Numbered from the stretch's first letter, positions 1 to 9,350 are shown. The stretch: 64,000 nucleotides of DNA from Sinorhizobium alkalisoli (GCF_008932245.1 NZ_CP034910.1:248001-312000); one strand, 5' to 3'. Notes: generated from the sequence alone by a model not told the origin. Translations and numbers: made by a program.

Positions 1-135
1 AAGCGTGACCTGAGCGCCGGCCTCCGCAAGGGCGATGGCGGCCGCCTGGCCGATGCCTGACGATGCACCAACGACAAGCGCAGTTTTGCCGTTGAGGCGG
101 AAGGACGGAGTACGCGGTAAGGCGGACGAGGTCAT
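1..135 (-). CDS. Short-chain dehydrogenase/reductase, N-terminal fragment (runs off window)
   Basis: Only the first 45 codons lie in the window; the rest is beyond the left edge. The fragment has the SDR nucleotide-binding turn (VVGASSGIG, about residues 22-30) after a short leader, so it is a Rossmann-fold NAD(P) oxidoreductase. Its ATG overlaps the stop codon of the upstream HisD-like gene (ATGA at 132-135), so the two are translationally coupled in one operon. HpsN-type dehydrogenases are known to occur with companion dehydrogenases in dihydroxypropanesulfonate degradation; that this SDR is such a partner is inference. The substrate cannot be read from the fragment. Confidence 0.85.
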   Translation of the reverse strand, partial: MTSSALPRTPSFRLNGKTALVVGASSGIGQAAAIALAEAGAQVTL

Positions 136-1442
136 TTCGCGGCCTGCCCGTAACCCACGTTGCGGCCTCCATAACGGCGGACGCGCACGTTGCACTGTTC
201 GGCGTGGCCAACAAAACCTTCGAGGATGCAGAGACGCGAACCGTATGCACCGATCATCGCAGCCGCTTCGTCTGTCAGCACCTTCTGGTAGCTGTGGGTC
301 TTCAAGAACTTGCCGACCCAGAGGCCGCCGGTGTAGCGGCCGGCCTTCTTCGTCGGCAGGGTGTGGTTGGTACCGATGACCTTGTCGCCGTTGGCGACAT
401 TGGTGCGGGCGCCAAGGAAGAGCGCGCCGTAGCTGTGCATCTTCTCAAGATACCAGTCGTCGCGGTCCGTCATGACCTGGACATGCTCGCTGGCGATGTC
501 GTTAGCGACGTCGAGCATCTCCTCATGCGTGTCGCAGACGATGACCTCGCCGTAATCCTCCCAGCTACGCCGCGCGGTCTCGGCCGTCGGCAGGATGGCG
601 AGCAGGCGCTCGATCTCCACCAGCGTTGCGTCGGCAAGTTTGCGGCTGTTGGTGATCAGCACGGCGGGGGAATTGTAGCCATGCTCGGCCTGGCCGAGCA
701 GATCCGTCGCGCAGATCTCGGCGTCCACGGTCTCATCGGCGATCACCATGGTCTCGGTCGGACCGGCGAAAAGGTCGATGCCGACACGGCCGTAGAGCTG
801 GCGTTTGGCTTCAGCGACGAAAGCGTTCCCGGGGCCGACCAGCATGTCGACCGGTTTGATCGTTTCGGTGCCGAGCGCCATGGCGCCAATCGCCTGGATG
901 CCACCCATCACATAGATCTCATGCGCGCCGCCGAGCTTCATGGCGGCGATGACGGCCGGGTTCGGCTCTCCTTTGAAGGGTGGCGTTGCCGCGATGATGC
1001 GCGGTACGCCGGCGACGGAGGCCGTCGCCACAGACATATGCGCCGAGGCGACCATCGGGAATTTGCCGCCGGGGATATAGCAGCCGACAGACTGGACCGG
1101 AATGTTTCGGTGACCGAGGATGACGCCGGGCAACGTCTCGACTTCAATGTCCAGCATCGAATCCCGCTGGGCCTGCGCGAAACTGCGCACCTGCGCCTGC
1201 GCAAACTTGATGTCCTCCATATCGCGCGGCGACACCTTGTTCATCAGCGCCTCGACCTCATCCTCGCTCAGGCGGAATGAGGCGGACAAATACTTGTCGA
1301 ATTTCTCCGACAGCTCGCGCACGGCGGCGTCGCCGCGCGTTTCGATATCCTTGAGGATGCCTTCGACGGTGGTGCGAACCTTGGCGTCGTCTTCGGAGCG
1401 GGCCGCCTCGGGCTTGCCGCGCTTGAGATAGGTAATGGCCAT
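132..1442 (-). CDS. hpsN: HisD-family dehydrogenase, probably sulfopropanediol 3-dehydrogenase (HpsN-like)
   Basis: A 436-residue full-length member of the histidinol dehydrogenase superfamily. Visible family features are VGCYIPGG near residue 120, DMLVGPGN near 200, the FAGPTE segment near 225, LLGQAEHG near 250 and SEHVQVMT near 320. The N-terminus ([13 protein letters not shown]) and C-terminus ([11 protein letters not shown]) resemble the HpsN branch, which oxidises dihydroxypropane-1-sulfonate to sulfolactate with NAD, rather than biosynthetic HisD. The setting, an overlapping SDR and a divergent LacI regulator with no his genes, also favours a catabolic role. Start: ATG preceded by AAGGGAG on the minus strand. 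The HisD-family call is certain; the sulfonate substrate is inferred from resemblance and context. Confidence 0.8.
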   Translation of the reverse strand: MAITYLKRGKPEAARSEDDAKVRTTVEGILKDIETRGDAAVRELSEKFDKYLSASFRLSEDEVEALMNKVSPRDMEDIKFAQAQVRSFAQAQRDSMLDIEVETLPGVILGHRNIPVQSVGCYIPGGKFPMVASAHMSVATASVAGVPRIIAATPPFKGEPNPAVIAAMKLGGAHEIYVMGGIQAIGAMALGTETIKPVDMLVGPGNAFVAEAKRQLYGRVGIDLFAGPTETMVIADETVDAEICATDLLGQAEHGYNSPAVLITNSRKLADATLVEIERLLAILPTAETARRSWEDYGEVIVCDTHEEMLDVANDIASEHVQVMTDRDDWYLEKMHSYGALFLGARTNVANGDKVIGTNHTLPTKKAGRYTGGLWVGKFLKTHSYQKVLTDEAAAMIGAYGSRLCILEGFVGHAEQCNVRVRRYGGRNVGYGQAAK

Positions 1443-1492
1443 GGATGTCTCTCCCTTTCGGCGGCGAGGATATGGCGCTATAGGTCAATTGC

Positions 1493-1520
1493 AAGTTTTC
1501 ATAACCTGAGTGAAAAACTT
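1493..1520. promoter_or_regulatory. Candidate LacI operator in the hpsN/lacI divergent promoter
   Basis: An imperfect inverted repeat (AAGTTTTCA, 10 bases, TGAAAAACTT) sits in the 90-base gap between the divergent HisD-like and LacI genes. Its size and position suit a LacI dimer acting on both promoters. Binding is inferred. Confidence 0.45.
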
Positions 1521-1535
1521 TCAATGGAGTTGAGA

Positions 1536-2516
1536 ATGAAGCCGACGGCGAAGCAGGTCGCGCATGCAGCAGGGGTCTCGGTGGCGGCGGTCTCCCGCGC
1601 CTTTTCGCCGGGCGCACCGATCGAGGCGGAGAAAAAGAAACGCATCCTCGCCGCTGCCGAGGAGATCGGCTATGTCAGCCCCGCACGGCGGACGGCCAAT
1701 ATGATTGCGGCCGGAACAGTCACGCTGGTCTCCGGCGATCTGCTGAATCCGTTCTATCCGACTGTCGTGGACACGCTGGCCCAGAGTCTACAGGAAACTG
1801 GCCGCCAACTTATTGTATACGCGCTTCCGGCCAACGCTGATGTTGACGTGGCAACCGACCAGATCCTGGCGTCGCGTCCATCGGCGATTATCGTCACATC
1901 AGCGCAACTGACCTCTAGGATGACGCGCGCCTGCCGACAGCATCAGATAAAGGTTGTTCTCCTGAACCGGATACAGCGCGACATCCGCATCAACGCCGTT
2001 GCCTGCGACAACTATCAAGGCGGCCGCGATGCCGGCCGCATAGTTTTAGAGCGCGGCAACCAAAAAATCGGCTTTATCGGCGGTATCGCGAACACCTCTA
2101 CGCATGCTGAGCGCTTGCGCGGACTTCGCGACGTTCTTGCGGAAGCAGGGCAGTCGATCTACGCGCAGGCATCGGGTGAGTTCGATTACCAATGCGGCTA
2201 CCGTGCCGGCGAGACGCTGATGTCTGCGCAGAATCCACCTGACGCCATTTTCTGCTGCAACGACATCATGGCGCTCGCACTGATCGACGTTGCACGAAAG
2301 CGCGGCATCCGCGTGCCGGAAGACCTTGCCGTCGTCGGTTTCGACGATATTCCGATGGCCTCTTGGAATGCCTACGACTTGACCACAATCCGCCAGCCGG
2401 TCGAACGCATGGTGCAAGAAGCGCTTAGCATCATCGACGATCCGGCGGTCAAGGCGGGAGACGATGGCATCACCAGAATGCTGTCGGGTCTTATAATGCG
2501 TCGTGGTAGCGCTTGA
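1536..2516 (+). CDS. LacI-family transcriptional regulator
   Basis: About 326 residues, the usual LacI length. The N-terminal helix-turn-helix (PTAKQVAHAAGVSVAAVSRA, residues 3-22) is followed by the hinge and a periplasmic-binding-protein-like effector domain with the typical C-terminal VVGFDDIPMASW segment. I chose the ATG at 1536 because GGAG lies 6 bases upstream; an in-frame ATG at 1524 has no ribosome site. The gene diverges from the HpsN-like operon across a 90-base gap, so it most likely represses that operon in the absence of its sulfonate or sugar ligand (inference). Confidence 0.9.
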   Translation: MKPTAKQVAHAAGVSVAAVSRAFSPGAPIEAEKKKRILAAAEEIGYVSPARRTANMIAAGTVTLVSGDLLNPFYPTVVDTLAQSLQETGRQLIVYALPANADVDVATDQILASRPSAIIVTSAQLTSRMTRACRQHQIKVVLLNRIQRDIRINAVACDNYQGGRDAGRIVLERGNQKIGFIGGIANTSTHAERLRGLRDVLAEAGQSIYAQASGEFDYQCGYRAGETLMSAQNPPDAIFCCNDIMALALIDVARKRGIRVPEDLAVVGFDDIPMASWNAYDLTTIRQPVERMVQEALSIIDDPAVKAGDDGITRMLSGLIMRRGSA

Positions 2517-2942
2517 ATTTAGGTTTGCGCGAAGGTTGTGGCGGTTCTTGCCGCTTTGCTGATGTCTTATGTCTCTTAAATACGACGAGGACGGCATCTC
2601 GCGATCTCATTGTTGGCGCCGATCAAACCTGGGGCCACGACAAGAGCGTCGCTCCTGCCCCCTGGTGCAGATGGAAAAACCGAGCACCAGATGTGCATAG
2701 CGTTGCACATAATCTTCTCGCTCTAGCCCAATGGCTTGGGCGTGCGCATCTTTCGTGGGAACGCGAAGAACACCATCTAACCTTGCCTTCGCGACGGCTT
2801 TGTGCCGCCAGCCGCGGCTTGTCGGCCCCGGCAGGTCAAAGTCATCGCTCGGAATTTAGAGAATTATGCTGTTGCATTGCTATGCATTCTATGAGAGAAC
2901 GAGCCGCTCCTTGGGAGAAGGAGCCTGACAGGAGGATAATCA
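2517..2942. other. Intergenic region upstream of the first ABC operon
   Basis: No convincing gene. The open frame across it on the plus strand lacks family features and runs into the SBP gene in another frame. The region holds a palindrome at 2691-2710 and a 7-bp-arm hairpin at 2906-2924 (GCTCCTT, GGGAG, AAGGAGC) just before the AGGAGG ribosome site of the SBP gene. The hairpin could influence initiation or mRNA stability. Confidence 0.5.
2691..2710. promoter_or_regulatory. Candidate operator palindrome
   Basis: ATGTGCA, 6 bases, TGCACAT: perfect 7-base arms about 230 bases before the SBP start. The shape resembles LacI-family operators, so the neighbouring LacI protein or an outside regulator could bind here. 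No core promoter could be placed with confidence. Confidence 0.35.
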
Positions 2943-4007
2943 ATGAAGAAACTTATGATGTCGCTCGTATCGAGTGCTGCGGCTATCACCCTCGCTGGTT
3001 CGGCGCTCGCGAACGACGTAAGCGACGTCTACCTGGGCGTCGGTAGCGCATCCAGCGAATACTGGGTAGCTTACATCGAAGGGGCAAAGGCTGTAGCAAC
3101 ATCTCTGGGCAAGGATGTGAAGGTCATCCCAAGCGAATTCGATGGCCAGAAATTGCTGGAGCAGTTCGGTGCGGTATTCGCTGCCGGTTGTGAGGATTGT
3201 CTGGTCACTGTCGACCCCGCCTCCAATGCATTCACGAAAGCCATGATCGAACGCGCTGACGCAGCTGGCGCGAAATACGTGAACCTTTGGAATCGGCCCG
3301 ACGAAATCCACCCGTGGGACACCGCGCCCAACACGTGGGTCGCAAACATTTCGTTCGACGGCGTGGACTCCGGCTACCAGAACGGCATGGCCCTTTGTAA
3401 TGCGCTCGGTGGAAAGGGAAACATCGTCGCCTTGAACGGGATCCCCGATAACCCGCCTGCCAAGCAGCGCATCGCCGGGCTTCACAAGGCGTTGCAGGAA
3501 TGCCCGGGCCTGAAGCTGCTGGACACGCAGGTGGGCAACTGGGATCAGACCCAGGGCCAGTCGATCACGCGCGCCTGGCTTGCAAAGTACGGCGACCAGC
3601 TCAACGGCGTCTTCTCCGCCAATGACGGGATGGCGCTCGGCGCCGTCGCGGCCCTGCGTGAGAAGGGATTGGCTGGCAAGATCCCGGTCACGGGATCCGA
3701 TGGCTCGAGCGACGTGATCAAGCTGATCGAGAAGGGCGACATGCTGTCGACGATGTATATCGATGGCTATGTCCAGGGCGCCTACGCTGTAGCGCTGGCC
3801 GCCGCTGCCGTCAGAGGCGACATCAATGTCGACGAACTGAAGCAGGATCAGCGTGATTTCTTCCTGTCGCAGACGCTCGTCACGAAGGACAACGCAGCCT
3901 CGGTTCTTAATGCGACCAAGGATGCATCACAGTTCTCCTACGACGCGCTCAAGGCAAACTTCTGGGCCGCTTCGGTTGGTCAGATCCCGGCTGGGGCCAA
4001 CAAATAA
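2943..4007 (+). CDS. Sugar ABC transporter substrate-binding protein (RbsB/PBP1 class)
   Basis: 354 residues with a clear Sec signal peptide (basic MKK, hydrophobic stretch, cleavage near ALA-N at residues 21-24), so periplasmic. The body is a type 1 periplasmic-binding fold as in ribose-class importers, with the typical FSANDGMALGAVAAL stretch near residue 225 and a VTGSDGSSD segment near 250. A strong AGGAGG site lies 8 bases before the ATG. It is the first gene of an operon with two permeases, an ATPase, a Gfo/Idh oxidoreductase and an SDR. The ligand is not readable; the oxidoreductases suggest a sugar, inositol or sugar-acid-like compound. Confidence 0.9.
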   Translation: MKKLMMSLVSSAAAITLAGSALANDVSDVYLGVGSASSEYWVAYIEGAKAVATSLGKDVKVIPSEFDGQKLLEQFGAVFAAGCEDCLVTVDPASNAFTKAMIERADAAGAKYVNLWNRPDEIHPWDTAPNTWVANISFDGVDSGYQNGMALCNALGGKGNIVALNGIPDNPPAKQRIAGLHKALQECPGLKLLDTQVGNWDQTQGQSITRAWLAKYGDQLNGVFSANDGMALGAVAALREKGLAGKIPVTGSDGSSDVIKLIEKGDMLSTMYIDGYVQGAYAVALAAAAVRGDINVDELKQDQRDFFLSQTLVTKDNAASVLNATKDASQFSYDALKANFWAASVGQIPAGANK

Positions 4008-4020
4008 AGGGTTCAAGCTG

Positions 4021-5058
4021 ATGGCACAACTCCCAAGCGCTGCCGCCAGCATCGCCCCTCGTTACGACGAGGGGCGATTAATTTCTGGCACTACGGGACA
4101 TTCAATGAAGATACAGCTCAAAGAATTAGGACCGGCGTTTACGCTTCTCGTCCTTTGCTTGGTCTTTTCGATCGCTTCATCACAGTTCTTTTCGATCGCC
4201 AATGCGCAAGCGATACTGGAATCGTCCGCTATCCCTGTCGTGCTGGCAGTGGGGATCACGTTCATCATCATTCAAGGCTCGATAGATTTGTCGATAGAAG
4301 GCGTGATGGCTGCTTCGAGCATGGTCGTCGCGCTCCTCATCGCCAATTCCATCACGGCCCATGACTGCGGCTGGCTCGCCATCCTGGCCGGCCCCGCAGC
4401 TGGTGTCACATTCGGCCTCGCCAATGGACTGCTCTACACCTATCTGCGCCTGCCCTCGCTGATCGTCACCCTGGCGACCTGGTTTATCGGACTCGGCGTC
4501 GCCACGCTGCTGTTTCCCGGGCGGCAGCCGGAAATCCTCGATGCCCGGCTGACGATGCTGGCGATCGACAAACAGTTTGGCGTCTCATACCTCGTCTTCA
4601 TCGCGCTCCTCGTCTCGTTCATCGGGATCTCTTTGCAGAACTTCGCGCAGTTCGGCCGTATGTCGTTCGCGATCGGGATGGATGAGAAGACGACGCGCCT
4701 TTCCGGCAACTCGGTGCGGCTCCACAAAGTCCTCGCCTTCTCGTTCATGGGCCTTCTCGCGGGCATGGGTGGCGCGATGATCTCCGCGCAGCTCGCGGTC
4801 GGCAATCCAAGTGCCGGTCAGGGATTCCTGTTCCCGACAATCAGCGCCGCAGTCATCGGTGGCACGCTGCTCAGCGGCGGAAAGGGTGGCGTCCTGCACT
4901 CGATCATCGGCGTTCTCATCCTCGAAGTTCTCCGGAATGGAATGGTGCAGTTGGGCGTCGACCCGTATCTCCGCCATGTTATCGAGGGCATCATCATCAT
5001 CGCCGCGCTGGTTGTCGGAAACTGGCAGCTTCGGGCCCGCACGAGGGTGGTCAAATGA
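4021..5058 (+). CDS. Sugar ABC transporter permease (RbsC class)
   Basis: An inner-membrane permease of the ribose-type family, with about 8-10 hydrophobic segments. It has the conserved cytoplasmic motif region (QGSIDLSIEG) and the C-terminal GGTLLSGGKGG loop typical of the family. The first glycine of the usual GGIDLSVG motif is replaced by serine. The ATG at 4021 gives 345 residues; an ATG at 4105 (MKIQLKELG, preceded by ACGGGA) gives 317 and may be the real start. The gene ends in an ATGA overlap with the ATPase. A second permease follows the ATPase, so the channel is probably a heterodimer. Confidence 0.88.
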   Translation: MAQLPSAAASIAPRYDEGRLISGTTGHSMKIQLKELGPAFTLLVLCLVFSIASSQFFSIANAQAILESSAIPVVLAVGITFIIIQGSIDLSIEGVMAASSMVVALLIANSITAHDCGWLAILAGPAAGVTFGLANGLLYTYLRLPSLIVTLATWFIGLGVATLLFPGRQPEILDARLTMLAIDKQFGVSYLVFIALLVSFIGISLQNFAQFGRMSFAIGMDEKTTRLSGNSVRLHKVLAFSFMGLLAGMGGAMISAQLAVGNPSAGQGFLFPTISAAVIGGTLLSGGKGGVLHSIIGVLILEVLRNGMVQLGVDPYLRHVIEGIIIIAALVVGNWQLRARTRVVK

Positions 5059-6572
5059 GTGTTCTCGCTGCAAGACATGTATCAAAGATCTATCCGGGTG
5101 TCCGGGCGCTGGCCGACGTCTCGATGGAGCTGCGCGAAAATGAGATCCTCGGCCTGATTGGTCAGAACGGGTCCGGGAAATCGACCCTACTCAAGATTTT
5201 TACGGGGGTCGAGCAGCCGACGGAGGGGGCACTGATGCTACGCGGGCAGCAGCGCGTCATTCGCTCTCCGCTCGCCGCTGCTGCGCTCGGCATCGGCATG
5301 GTGCACCAGGAACAGTCGCTGATCCCGAACCTGACGGTCGCCGAGAATATCTTCTTCGACAAGCCGTCCCTTGGAAACCGTTATGGCTTCTACAACTGGC
5401 GAAGCCTCAACAAGGCCGCCGAACGTCAGCTGGCAAAGCTCGAATGCGAGATCCCGCCGGACGCGAGGGTGGAGACATTGAGCTTCCCCGAGCGCCAACT
5501 CGTCGAATTTGCGAAAGTGCTTGCCGTGGAGGAGCTGATCGACGATCAGCTCGTCATACTCTTCGACGAGCCGACCTCTCTCCTCAGTCCATCGGAAATC
5601 GAGCGGCTCTTCCGGCAGATCCGGCGCCTGAAGGCACGTGCTTCGATTGTCTTCGTCTCTCACCGCATGGACGAGGTTCTGGAAATCTCCGACCGCGTCC
5701 ATGTCATGAGCAACGGGGAAAACGTCGCCGAGCGCATCCCGTCGCAGACGGACCACAAGGAACTGTACCATCTGATGGTCGGTTCGCGACGCTCTGAGGA
5801 CTATTTCTTGGAGGAGCGCCGCCGCCCAATGGGATCGGCCGCACCGCGCCTCCAAACGCATGGCCTGTCCGTGCCTGGCGCCTTCAAGGATGTGTCCTTC
5901 ACCATTCGCCAAGGCGAAATCCTGGCTCTGACCGGTGTTGCCGGGTCTGGGGCGGAAGAATTCTGTCGCGCGCTCTTCGGTCTCGAAGAGGGTGTATCGG
6001 GCAAGATCATTCTCAATGGCAAGGAGCAATTGGCCAGTGCGCGCCCAAGCGATCTCATTGCGGCGGGCATCGGCTACCTTGCGGCGGAGCGAAAGCTGGA
6101 AGGCGTCGTCACCGGCCGCACGATCGTGGACAACATCGTACTTTCGTTTGGCAGCAAACTTGGGAACGGTTTGTTCGTCGACAGAGAGCGCGAGATCAAG
6201 TCCGCGCTCCACTGGATGGCCCGTTTGAAAGTGAAGACGCCCAACGCTGCCGAATATGTCGAGCGGCTGAGCGGCGGCAATCAGCAGAAGGTGTCGCTGG
6301 CGAAATGGCTCCTGTGCGAGAACCTGCAATTGCTGATACTCGATCACCCCACCCGCGGGCTTGACCCCGGTGCGAAGGCGGACCTCTTCGAGGCGATCCG
6401 TGACCTTTCGGACCAGGGAATATCGATTCTCTTCGTGTCGGAAACGCTCGAGGAGACGCTGGGGATGGCGGACACGATCGTCGTCATGCGCGATGGGCAG
6501 GTCACGGCAACGTTCCCCGACCTCTTCCTCGCCAAGCCGGCGCCCGAAGCCATAGTGGAGGCAATGGTATGA
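5055..6572 (+). CDS. Sugar ABC transporter ATP-binding protein with two domains and degenerate motifs
   Basis: 505 residues with two tandem nucleotide-binding domains, as in RbsA/MglA. Domain 1 has a canonical Walker A (GQNGSGKST, residues 36-44) and Walker B (VILFDEPTS, 167-175), but its signature motif reads LSFPERQ (142-148) and a short insertion precedes Walker B. Domain 2 has a degenerate Walker A (GVAGSGAEE, about 294-302), a good signature LSGGNQQ (405-411), and histidine in place of the catalytic glutamate after Walker B (ILDHPTRG, H431). Degenerate second sites are common in this family; the Glu-to-His change is less usual. The gene overlaps both neighbouring permeases by ATGA. Confidence 0.9.
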   Translation: MSVLAARHVSKIYPGVRALADVSMELRENEILGLIGQNGSGKSTLLKIFTGVEQPTEGALMLRGQQRVIRSPLAAAALGIGMVHQEQSLIPNLTVAENIFFDKPSLGNRYGFYNWRSLNKAAERQLAKLECEIPPDARVETLSFPERQLVEFAKVLAVEELIDDQLVILFDEPTSLLSPSEIERLFRQIRRLKARASIVFVSHRMDEVLEISDRVHVMSNGENVAERIPSQTDHKELYHLMVGSRRSEDYFLEERRRPMGSAAPRLQTHGLSVPGAFKDVSFTIRQGEILALTGVAGSGAEEFCRALFGLEEGVSGKIILNGKEQLASARPSDLIAAGIGYLAAERKLEGVVTGRTIVDNIVLSFGSKLGNGLFVDREREIKSALHWMARLKVKTPNAAEYVERLSGGNQQKVSLAKWLLCENLQLLILDHPTRGLDPGAKADLFEAIRDLSDQGISILFVSETLEETLGMADTIVVMRDGQVTATFPDLFLAKPAPEAIVEAMV

Positions 6573-7570
6573 CCATCACAAAACCAATGGCCGGTTTCGA
6601 CCTAGACCGGAGCAGATCGGACTATACGCGCATCTCGCAGCGCAGGCTCGTGCGCACGCTTGTCGTGCCATTCGTCACCTTGATGCTCATCTGTGCAATA
6701 ATCGCCTTCTTCCAACCACGCTTCATTTCCTTGCGGGCGCTGACAGCTGTAGCCACCGATGCGGCACCGCTTTTGATGCTCGTCATCGGGTCGGCCGTCG
6801 TCATCCTGATTGGCGGCATCGACCTGTCGGTCGCGACAATGGCATCGTTCTCTGCCGTGCTGTTCGTGATCATCTCTCCCGTCGCAGGCGATGCGGGCAT
6901 CCTGCTGGCGCTGGGCCTCGCGGCGTCGATCGGCTACGTCCAGGGTGTCATCCACCATCGCGCCCAGATCCCGTCTTTCGTGGTGAGCTTCGGCACGCTC
7001 GGCATTCTCTATGGGACTGCCCACTATATCACCCAGGCAACCGCCGCGCCCCTCGGCCCGTCCGTGATCATCCCTTTTCTCGGCACCAAGACGGCTGGCA
7101 TTCCCCATGGGCTGATCGTCACTGTTATTTGCGCCATTGCCCTTAGTCTGACACTGCGGTTCACACGACTCGGCCGGGACCTTTTCGCCGTCGGCTGCTC
7201 CGAGCGTGCGGCGCTGGTCGCAGGCGTGAAGGTCGGCCGGGTCAAGGCTATCGCCTTCGCGCTCTCGTCCTTCTTCGCGGCAGGGGCCGGTCTGATGTTT
7301 CTCAGTCAGACCGGTTACAGTTCGCCCGCCATGGCGAACAATTATCTTCTGCCGGCGATCGTCGGGGTCGTCGTGGGCGGAAATGCGATCTCCGGCGGGG
7401 TCGGCGGCATCGGCTGCGTCCTGATCGGCGGACTGATCGCGGTGATGGTGCGTCTCGGAACGGTGATGCTGGGTTTGAACCCCGCATTCCAAAACATCCT
7501 GTTCGGCATCATGGTGCTGGTGTCCGTCGCGCTTACTATCGACCGTGAAAAGATCGGCATCATAAAATGA
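6569..7570 (+). CDS. Sugar ABC transporter permease (RbsC class)
   Basis: 333 residues, multi-spanning, with the family motif LIGGIDLSVATMAS near residue 75 and the C-terminal VVGGNAISGGVGG loop near 270. It is the second permease of this importer and is coupled by ATGA overlaps to the ATPase before it and the oxidoreductase after it. The two permeases differ clearly in sequence, which suggests the membrane channel is a heterodimer. Confidence 0.9.
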   Translation: MTITKPMAGFDLDRSRSDYTRISQRRLVRTLVVPFVTLMLICAIIAFFQPRFISLRALTAVATDAAPLLMLVIGSAVVILIGGIDLSVATMASFSAVLFVIISPVAGDAGILLALGLAASIGYVQGVIHHRAQIPSFVVSFGTLGILYGTAHYITQATAAPLGPSVIIPFLGTKTAGIPHGLIVTVICAIALSLTLRFTRLGRDLFAVGCSERAALVAGVKVGRVKAIAFALSSFFAAGAGLMFLSQTGYSSPAMANNYLLPAIVGVVVGGNAISGGVGGIGCVLIGGLIAVMVRLGTVMLGLNPAFQNILFGIMVLVSVALTIDREKIGIIK

Positions 7571-8589
7571 CGTCACACAACACGCTTAGGACGCAATCGC
7601 ACCTGCGCGTCGCTCTCTTCGGTGCAGGCCGCATGGGCGAAATCCACGCCGCGACACTGATGCGGCACGCCGGCGCCCGTCTCGTCGGGATCGTCGATGC
7701 GCATCGTCCGAGTGCCGAGCGCTTGGCCGCAAAACACGGCGTCGCGGTGCTGGAGGAAGACGCTGTTTTCGATGGCGCCGATATTGACGCGGTGATCATC
7801 GCGAGTGCCGCGGACTCTCACCCGGACCTGATCTTGCGCAGCGTTGCGGGGCGAAAAGCCATTTTCTGCGAAAAGCCGCTGGCTCGGGATCTGGAATGCG
7901 TTCAATCCGTCGCAACGGTCGTGGAAGCGAGCGGCGTGCCATTCCTGCTGGCGTTCAATCGTCGTTTCGATCCCGATTTCACTGCCCTCGCCCATCGCCT
8001 GCAAGCAGGCGAGATCGGGGCCGTGGAGCTTGCCATCATCACCAGCCGCGATCCCGCACCGCCACCAATCGACTACGTCGTGAAGTCGGGCGGGCTGTTC
8101 CGGGAAACGACCATCCACGATATCGACGTCGCCCGATGGCTGACGGGCGAAGATCCCGTCTCGGTCCATGCCACGGCATCTGCCTTGACTACGACCGCCA
8201 TGCGGGACGCGCAGTTGCCGGATACGGCCGTTCTGACATTGAAAATGCCGTCGGGCGCCATTGTGTCCATCAACAACTCCTGGCGTGCTGCCTACGGGTA
8301 TGACCAGAGGGTCGAAGTGCTTGGTGAAGAAGGGATGCTGAAACTCGCCAACCTGCGACGGGATGGCGTCACCCGATTGGGCGCTTCCGGCACCTGGAAT
8401 TCAAACCCGGAGCCCTTTTTCCTCGAGCGCTACGCAAACGCCTACAGCGTCGAGCTCGATCATTTCATCACAGCGGTCCGCGATGCCCAGACGATCTCTC
8501 CGGGCGTGGCGGATGGCGTCAAAGCACTGCGGATCGCCTACGCCGCAGAAGAATCGGCACGGACCGGTCAGTCCGTGACCTTGGGCTGA
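7567..8589 (+). CDS. Gfo/Idh/MocA-family oxidoreductase (inositol 2-dehydrogenase-like)
   Basis: 340 residues. The N-terminal Rossmann fold has the dinucleotide motif ALFGAGRMGEIHA (about residues 16-28), then the family hallmark EKPLARD near residue 99 and a catalytic-region TIHDIDVARWL segment near 180. The family oxidises or reduces hydroxyls of inositols, sugars and sugar acids with NAD(P). It sits in the operon directly after the second permease (ATGA overlap), so it probably performs an early step on the imported substrate. It resembles IolG, but no other inositol-pathway genes are nearby, so myo-inositol is not assumed. Confidence 0.88.
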   Translation: MTSHNTLRTQSHLRVALFGAGRMGEIHAATLMRHAGARLVGIVDAHRPSAERLAAKHGVAVLEEDAVFDGADIDAVIIASAADSHPDLILRSVAGRKAIFCEKPLARDLECVQSVATVVEASGVPFLLAFNRRFDPDFTALAHRLQAGEIGAVELAIITSRDPAPPPIDYVVKSGGLFRETTIHDIDVARWLTGEDPVSVHATASALTTTAMRDAQLPDTAVLTLKMPSGAIVSINNSWRAAYGYDQRVEVLGEEGMLKLANLRRDGVTRLGASGTWNSNPEPFFLERYANAYSVELDHFITAVRDAQTISPGVADGVKALRIAYAAEESARTGQSVTLG

Positions 8590-8612
8590 CATCGCATACA
8601 AAGGATAAGTCT

Positions 8613-9350
8613 ATGAAAGTTGCACTCGTAACAGGCGCATCACGCGGTCTCGGGGCGGTCATGGCGCAGGAACTCGCTAAGGCGGGTTGGGCCGTCGCCG
8701 TCAACTACGCCAACGACACGGCCGGCGCAGAATCCGTCGCCGCCAGGATCCGCGATGGCGGCGGCGAGGCACAGGCCGTCAAGTTCAGCGTCATCGATCA
8801 GTCGGCGATCGAAAGCGGTATCGAGGAGATCAAGAACACGCTCGGTCCCGTGGATCTCATCGTCAACAATGCAACGGGCCCGCAGCCCGAGATGCCGCTC
8901 ATGGAGCAATCCTGGCGTACCTATCTCGATCAGATCGAATTCTTCGTCAAAGCTCCGCTCGAACTGCTGCAGGCGGTGCTGCCGGATTGGAGGGCGCGCA
9001 AGAGCGGTCGCGTCATCAACATCGGCTCCGAGATTGCCGAGCTCGGCAATCCCAATTTCGGCAACTACGCCTCGGCCAAGGGCGCGATGCTGTCCATGAC
9101 CCGCTCCTGGGCAAAGGAACTCGCGCCGGAAGGCATCACCGTCAACCTGGTCGCGCCGGGCTGGATCCCGGTTGAGAGGCACGCGGGATCACCGCAGGAG
9201 CGGATCGCCTGGTATCTTGATCGCACGCCCGCCGGGCACTTCGGCACGCCGGAGGACATCGCGCACATGGTCGTCTTCCTCGCGTCGGAGAAGGCCGATT
9301 TCATCACGGGCCAGAAACTGGCCGTCAACGGCGGCCGCACGCTGCTCTGA
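8613..9350 (+). CDS. Short-chain dehydrogenase/reductase (FabG-like)
   Basis: 245 residues, classical SDR length. TGASRGLG (residues 7-14) binds the cofactor; the NIGSE serine near 138 and YASAK near 152 form the catalytic set; the end is the family-typical FITGQKLAVNGGRTLL. It follows the Gfo/Idh gene by 23 bases and is the last intact gene of the operon, so a second redox step on the imported sugar or polyol is likely. A fatty-acid role is improbable given the neighbours. Confidence 0.88.
   Translation: MKVALVTGASRGLGAVMAQELAKAGWAVAVNYANDTAGAESVAARIRDGGGEAQAVKFSVIDQSAIESGIEEIKNTLGPVDLIVNNATGPQPEMPLMEQSWRTYLDQIEFFVKAPLELLQAVLPDWRARKSGRVINIGSEIAELGNPNFGNYASAKGAMLSMTRSWAKELAPEGITVNLVAPGWIPVERHAGSPQERIAWYLDRTPAGHFGTPEDIAHMVVFLASEKADFITGQKLAVNGGRTLL

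Noticed and set aside
204..1280. Plus-strand open frame opposite the HisD-like gene
   Set aside because: Low-complexity His/Arg/Asp-rich translation, typical of an antisense shadow.
132..1442. Histidinol dehydrogenase of histidine biosynthesis
   Set aside because: Family fold is the same, but sequence style and neighbours fit HpsN-type catabolic enzymes and no his genes are present.
2513..3046. Plus-strand frame across the LacI-SBP gap
   Set aside because: Runs into the signal peptide of the SBP in another frame; no recognisable features.
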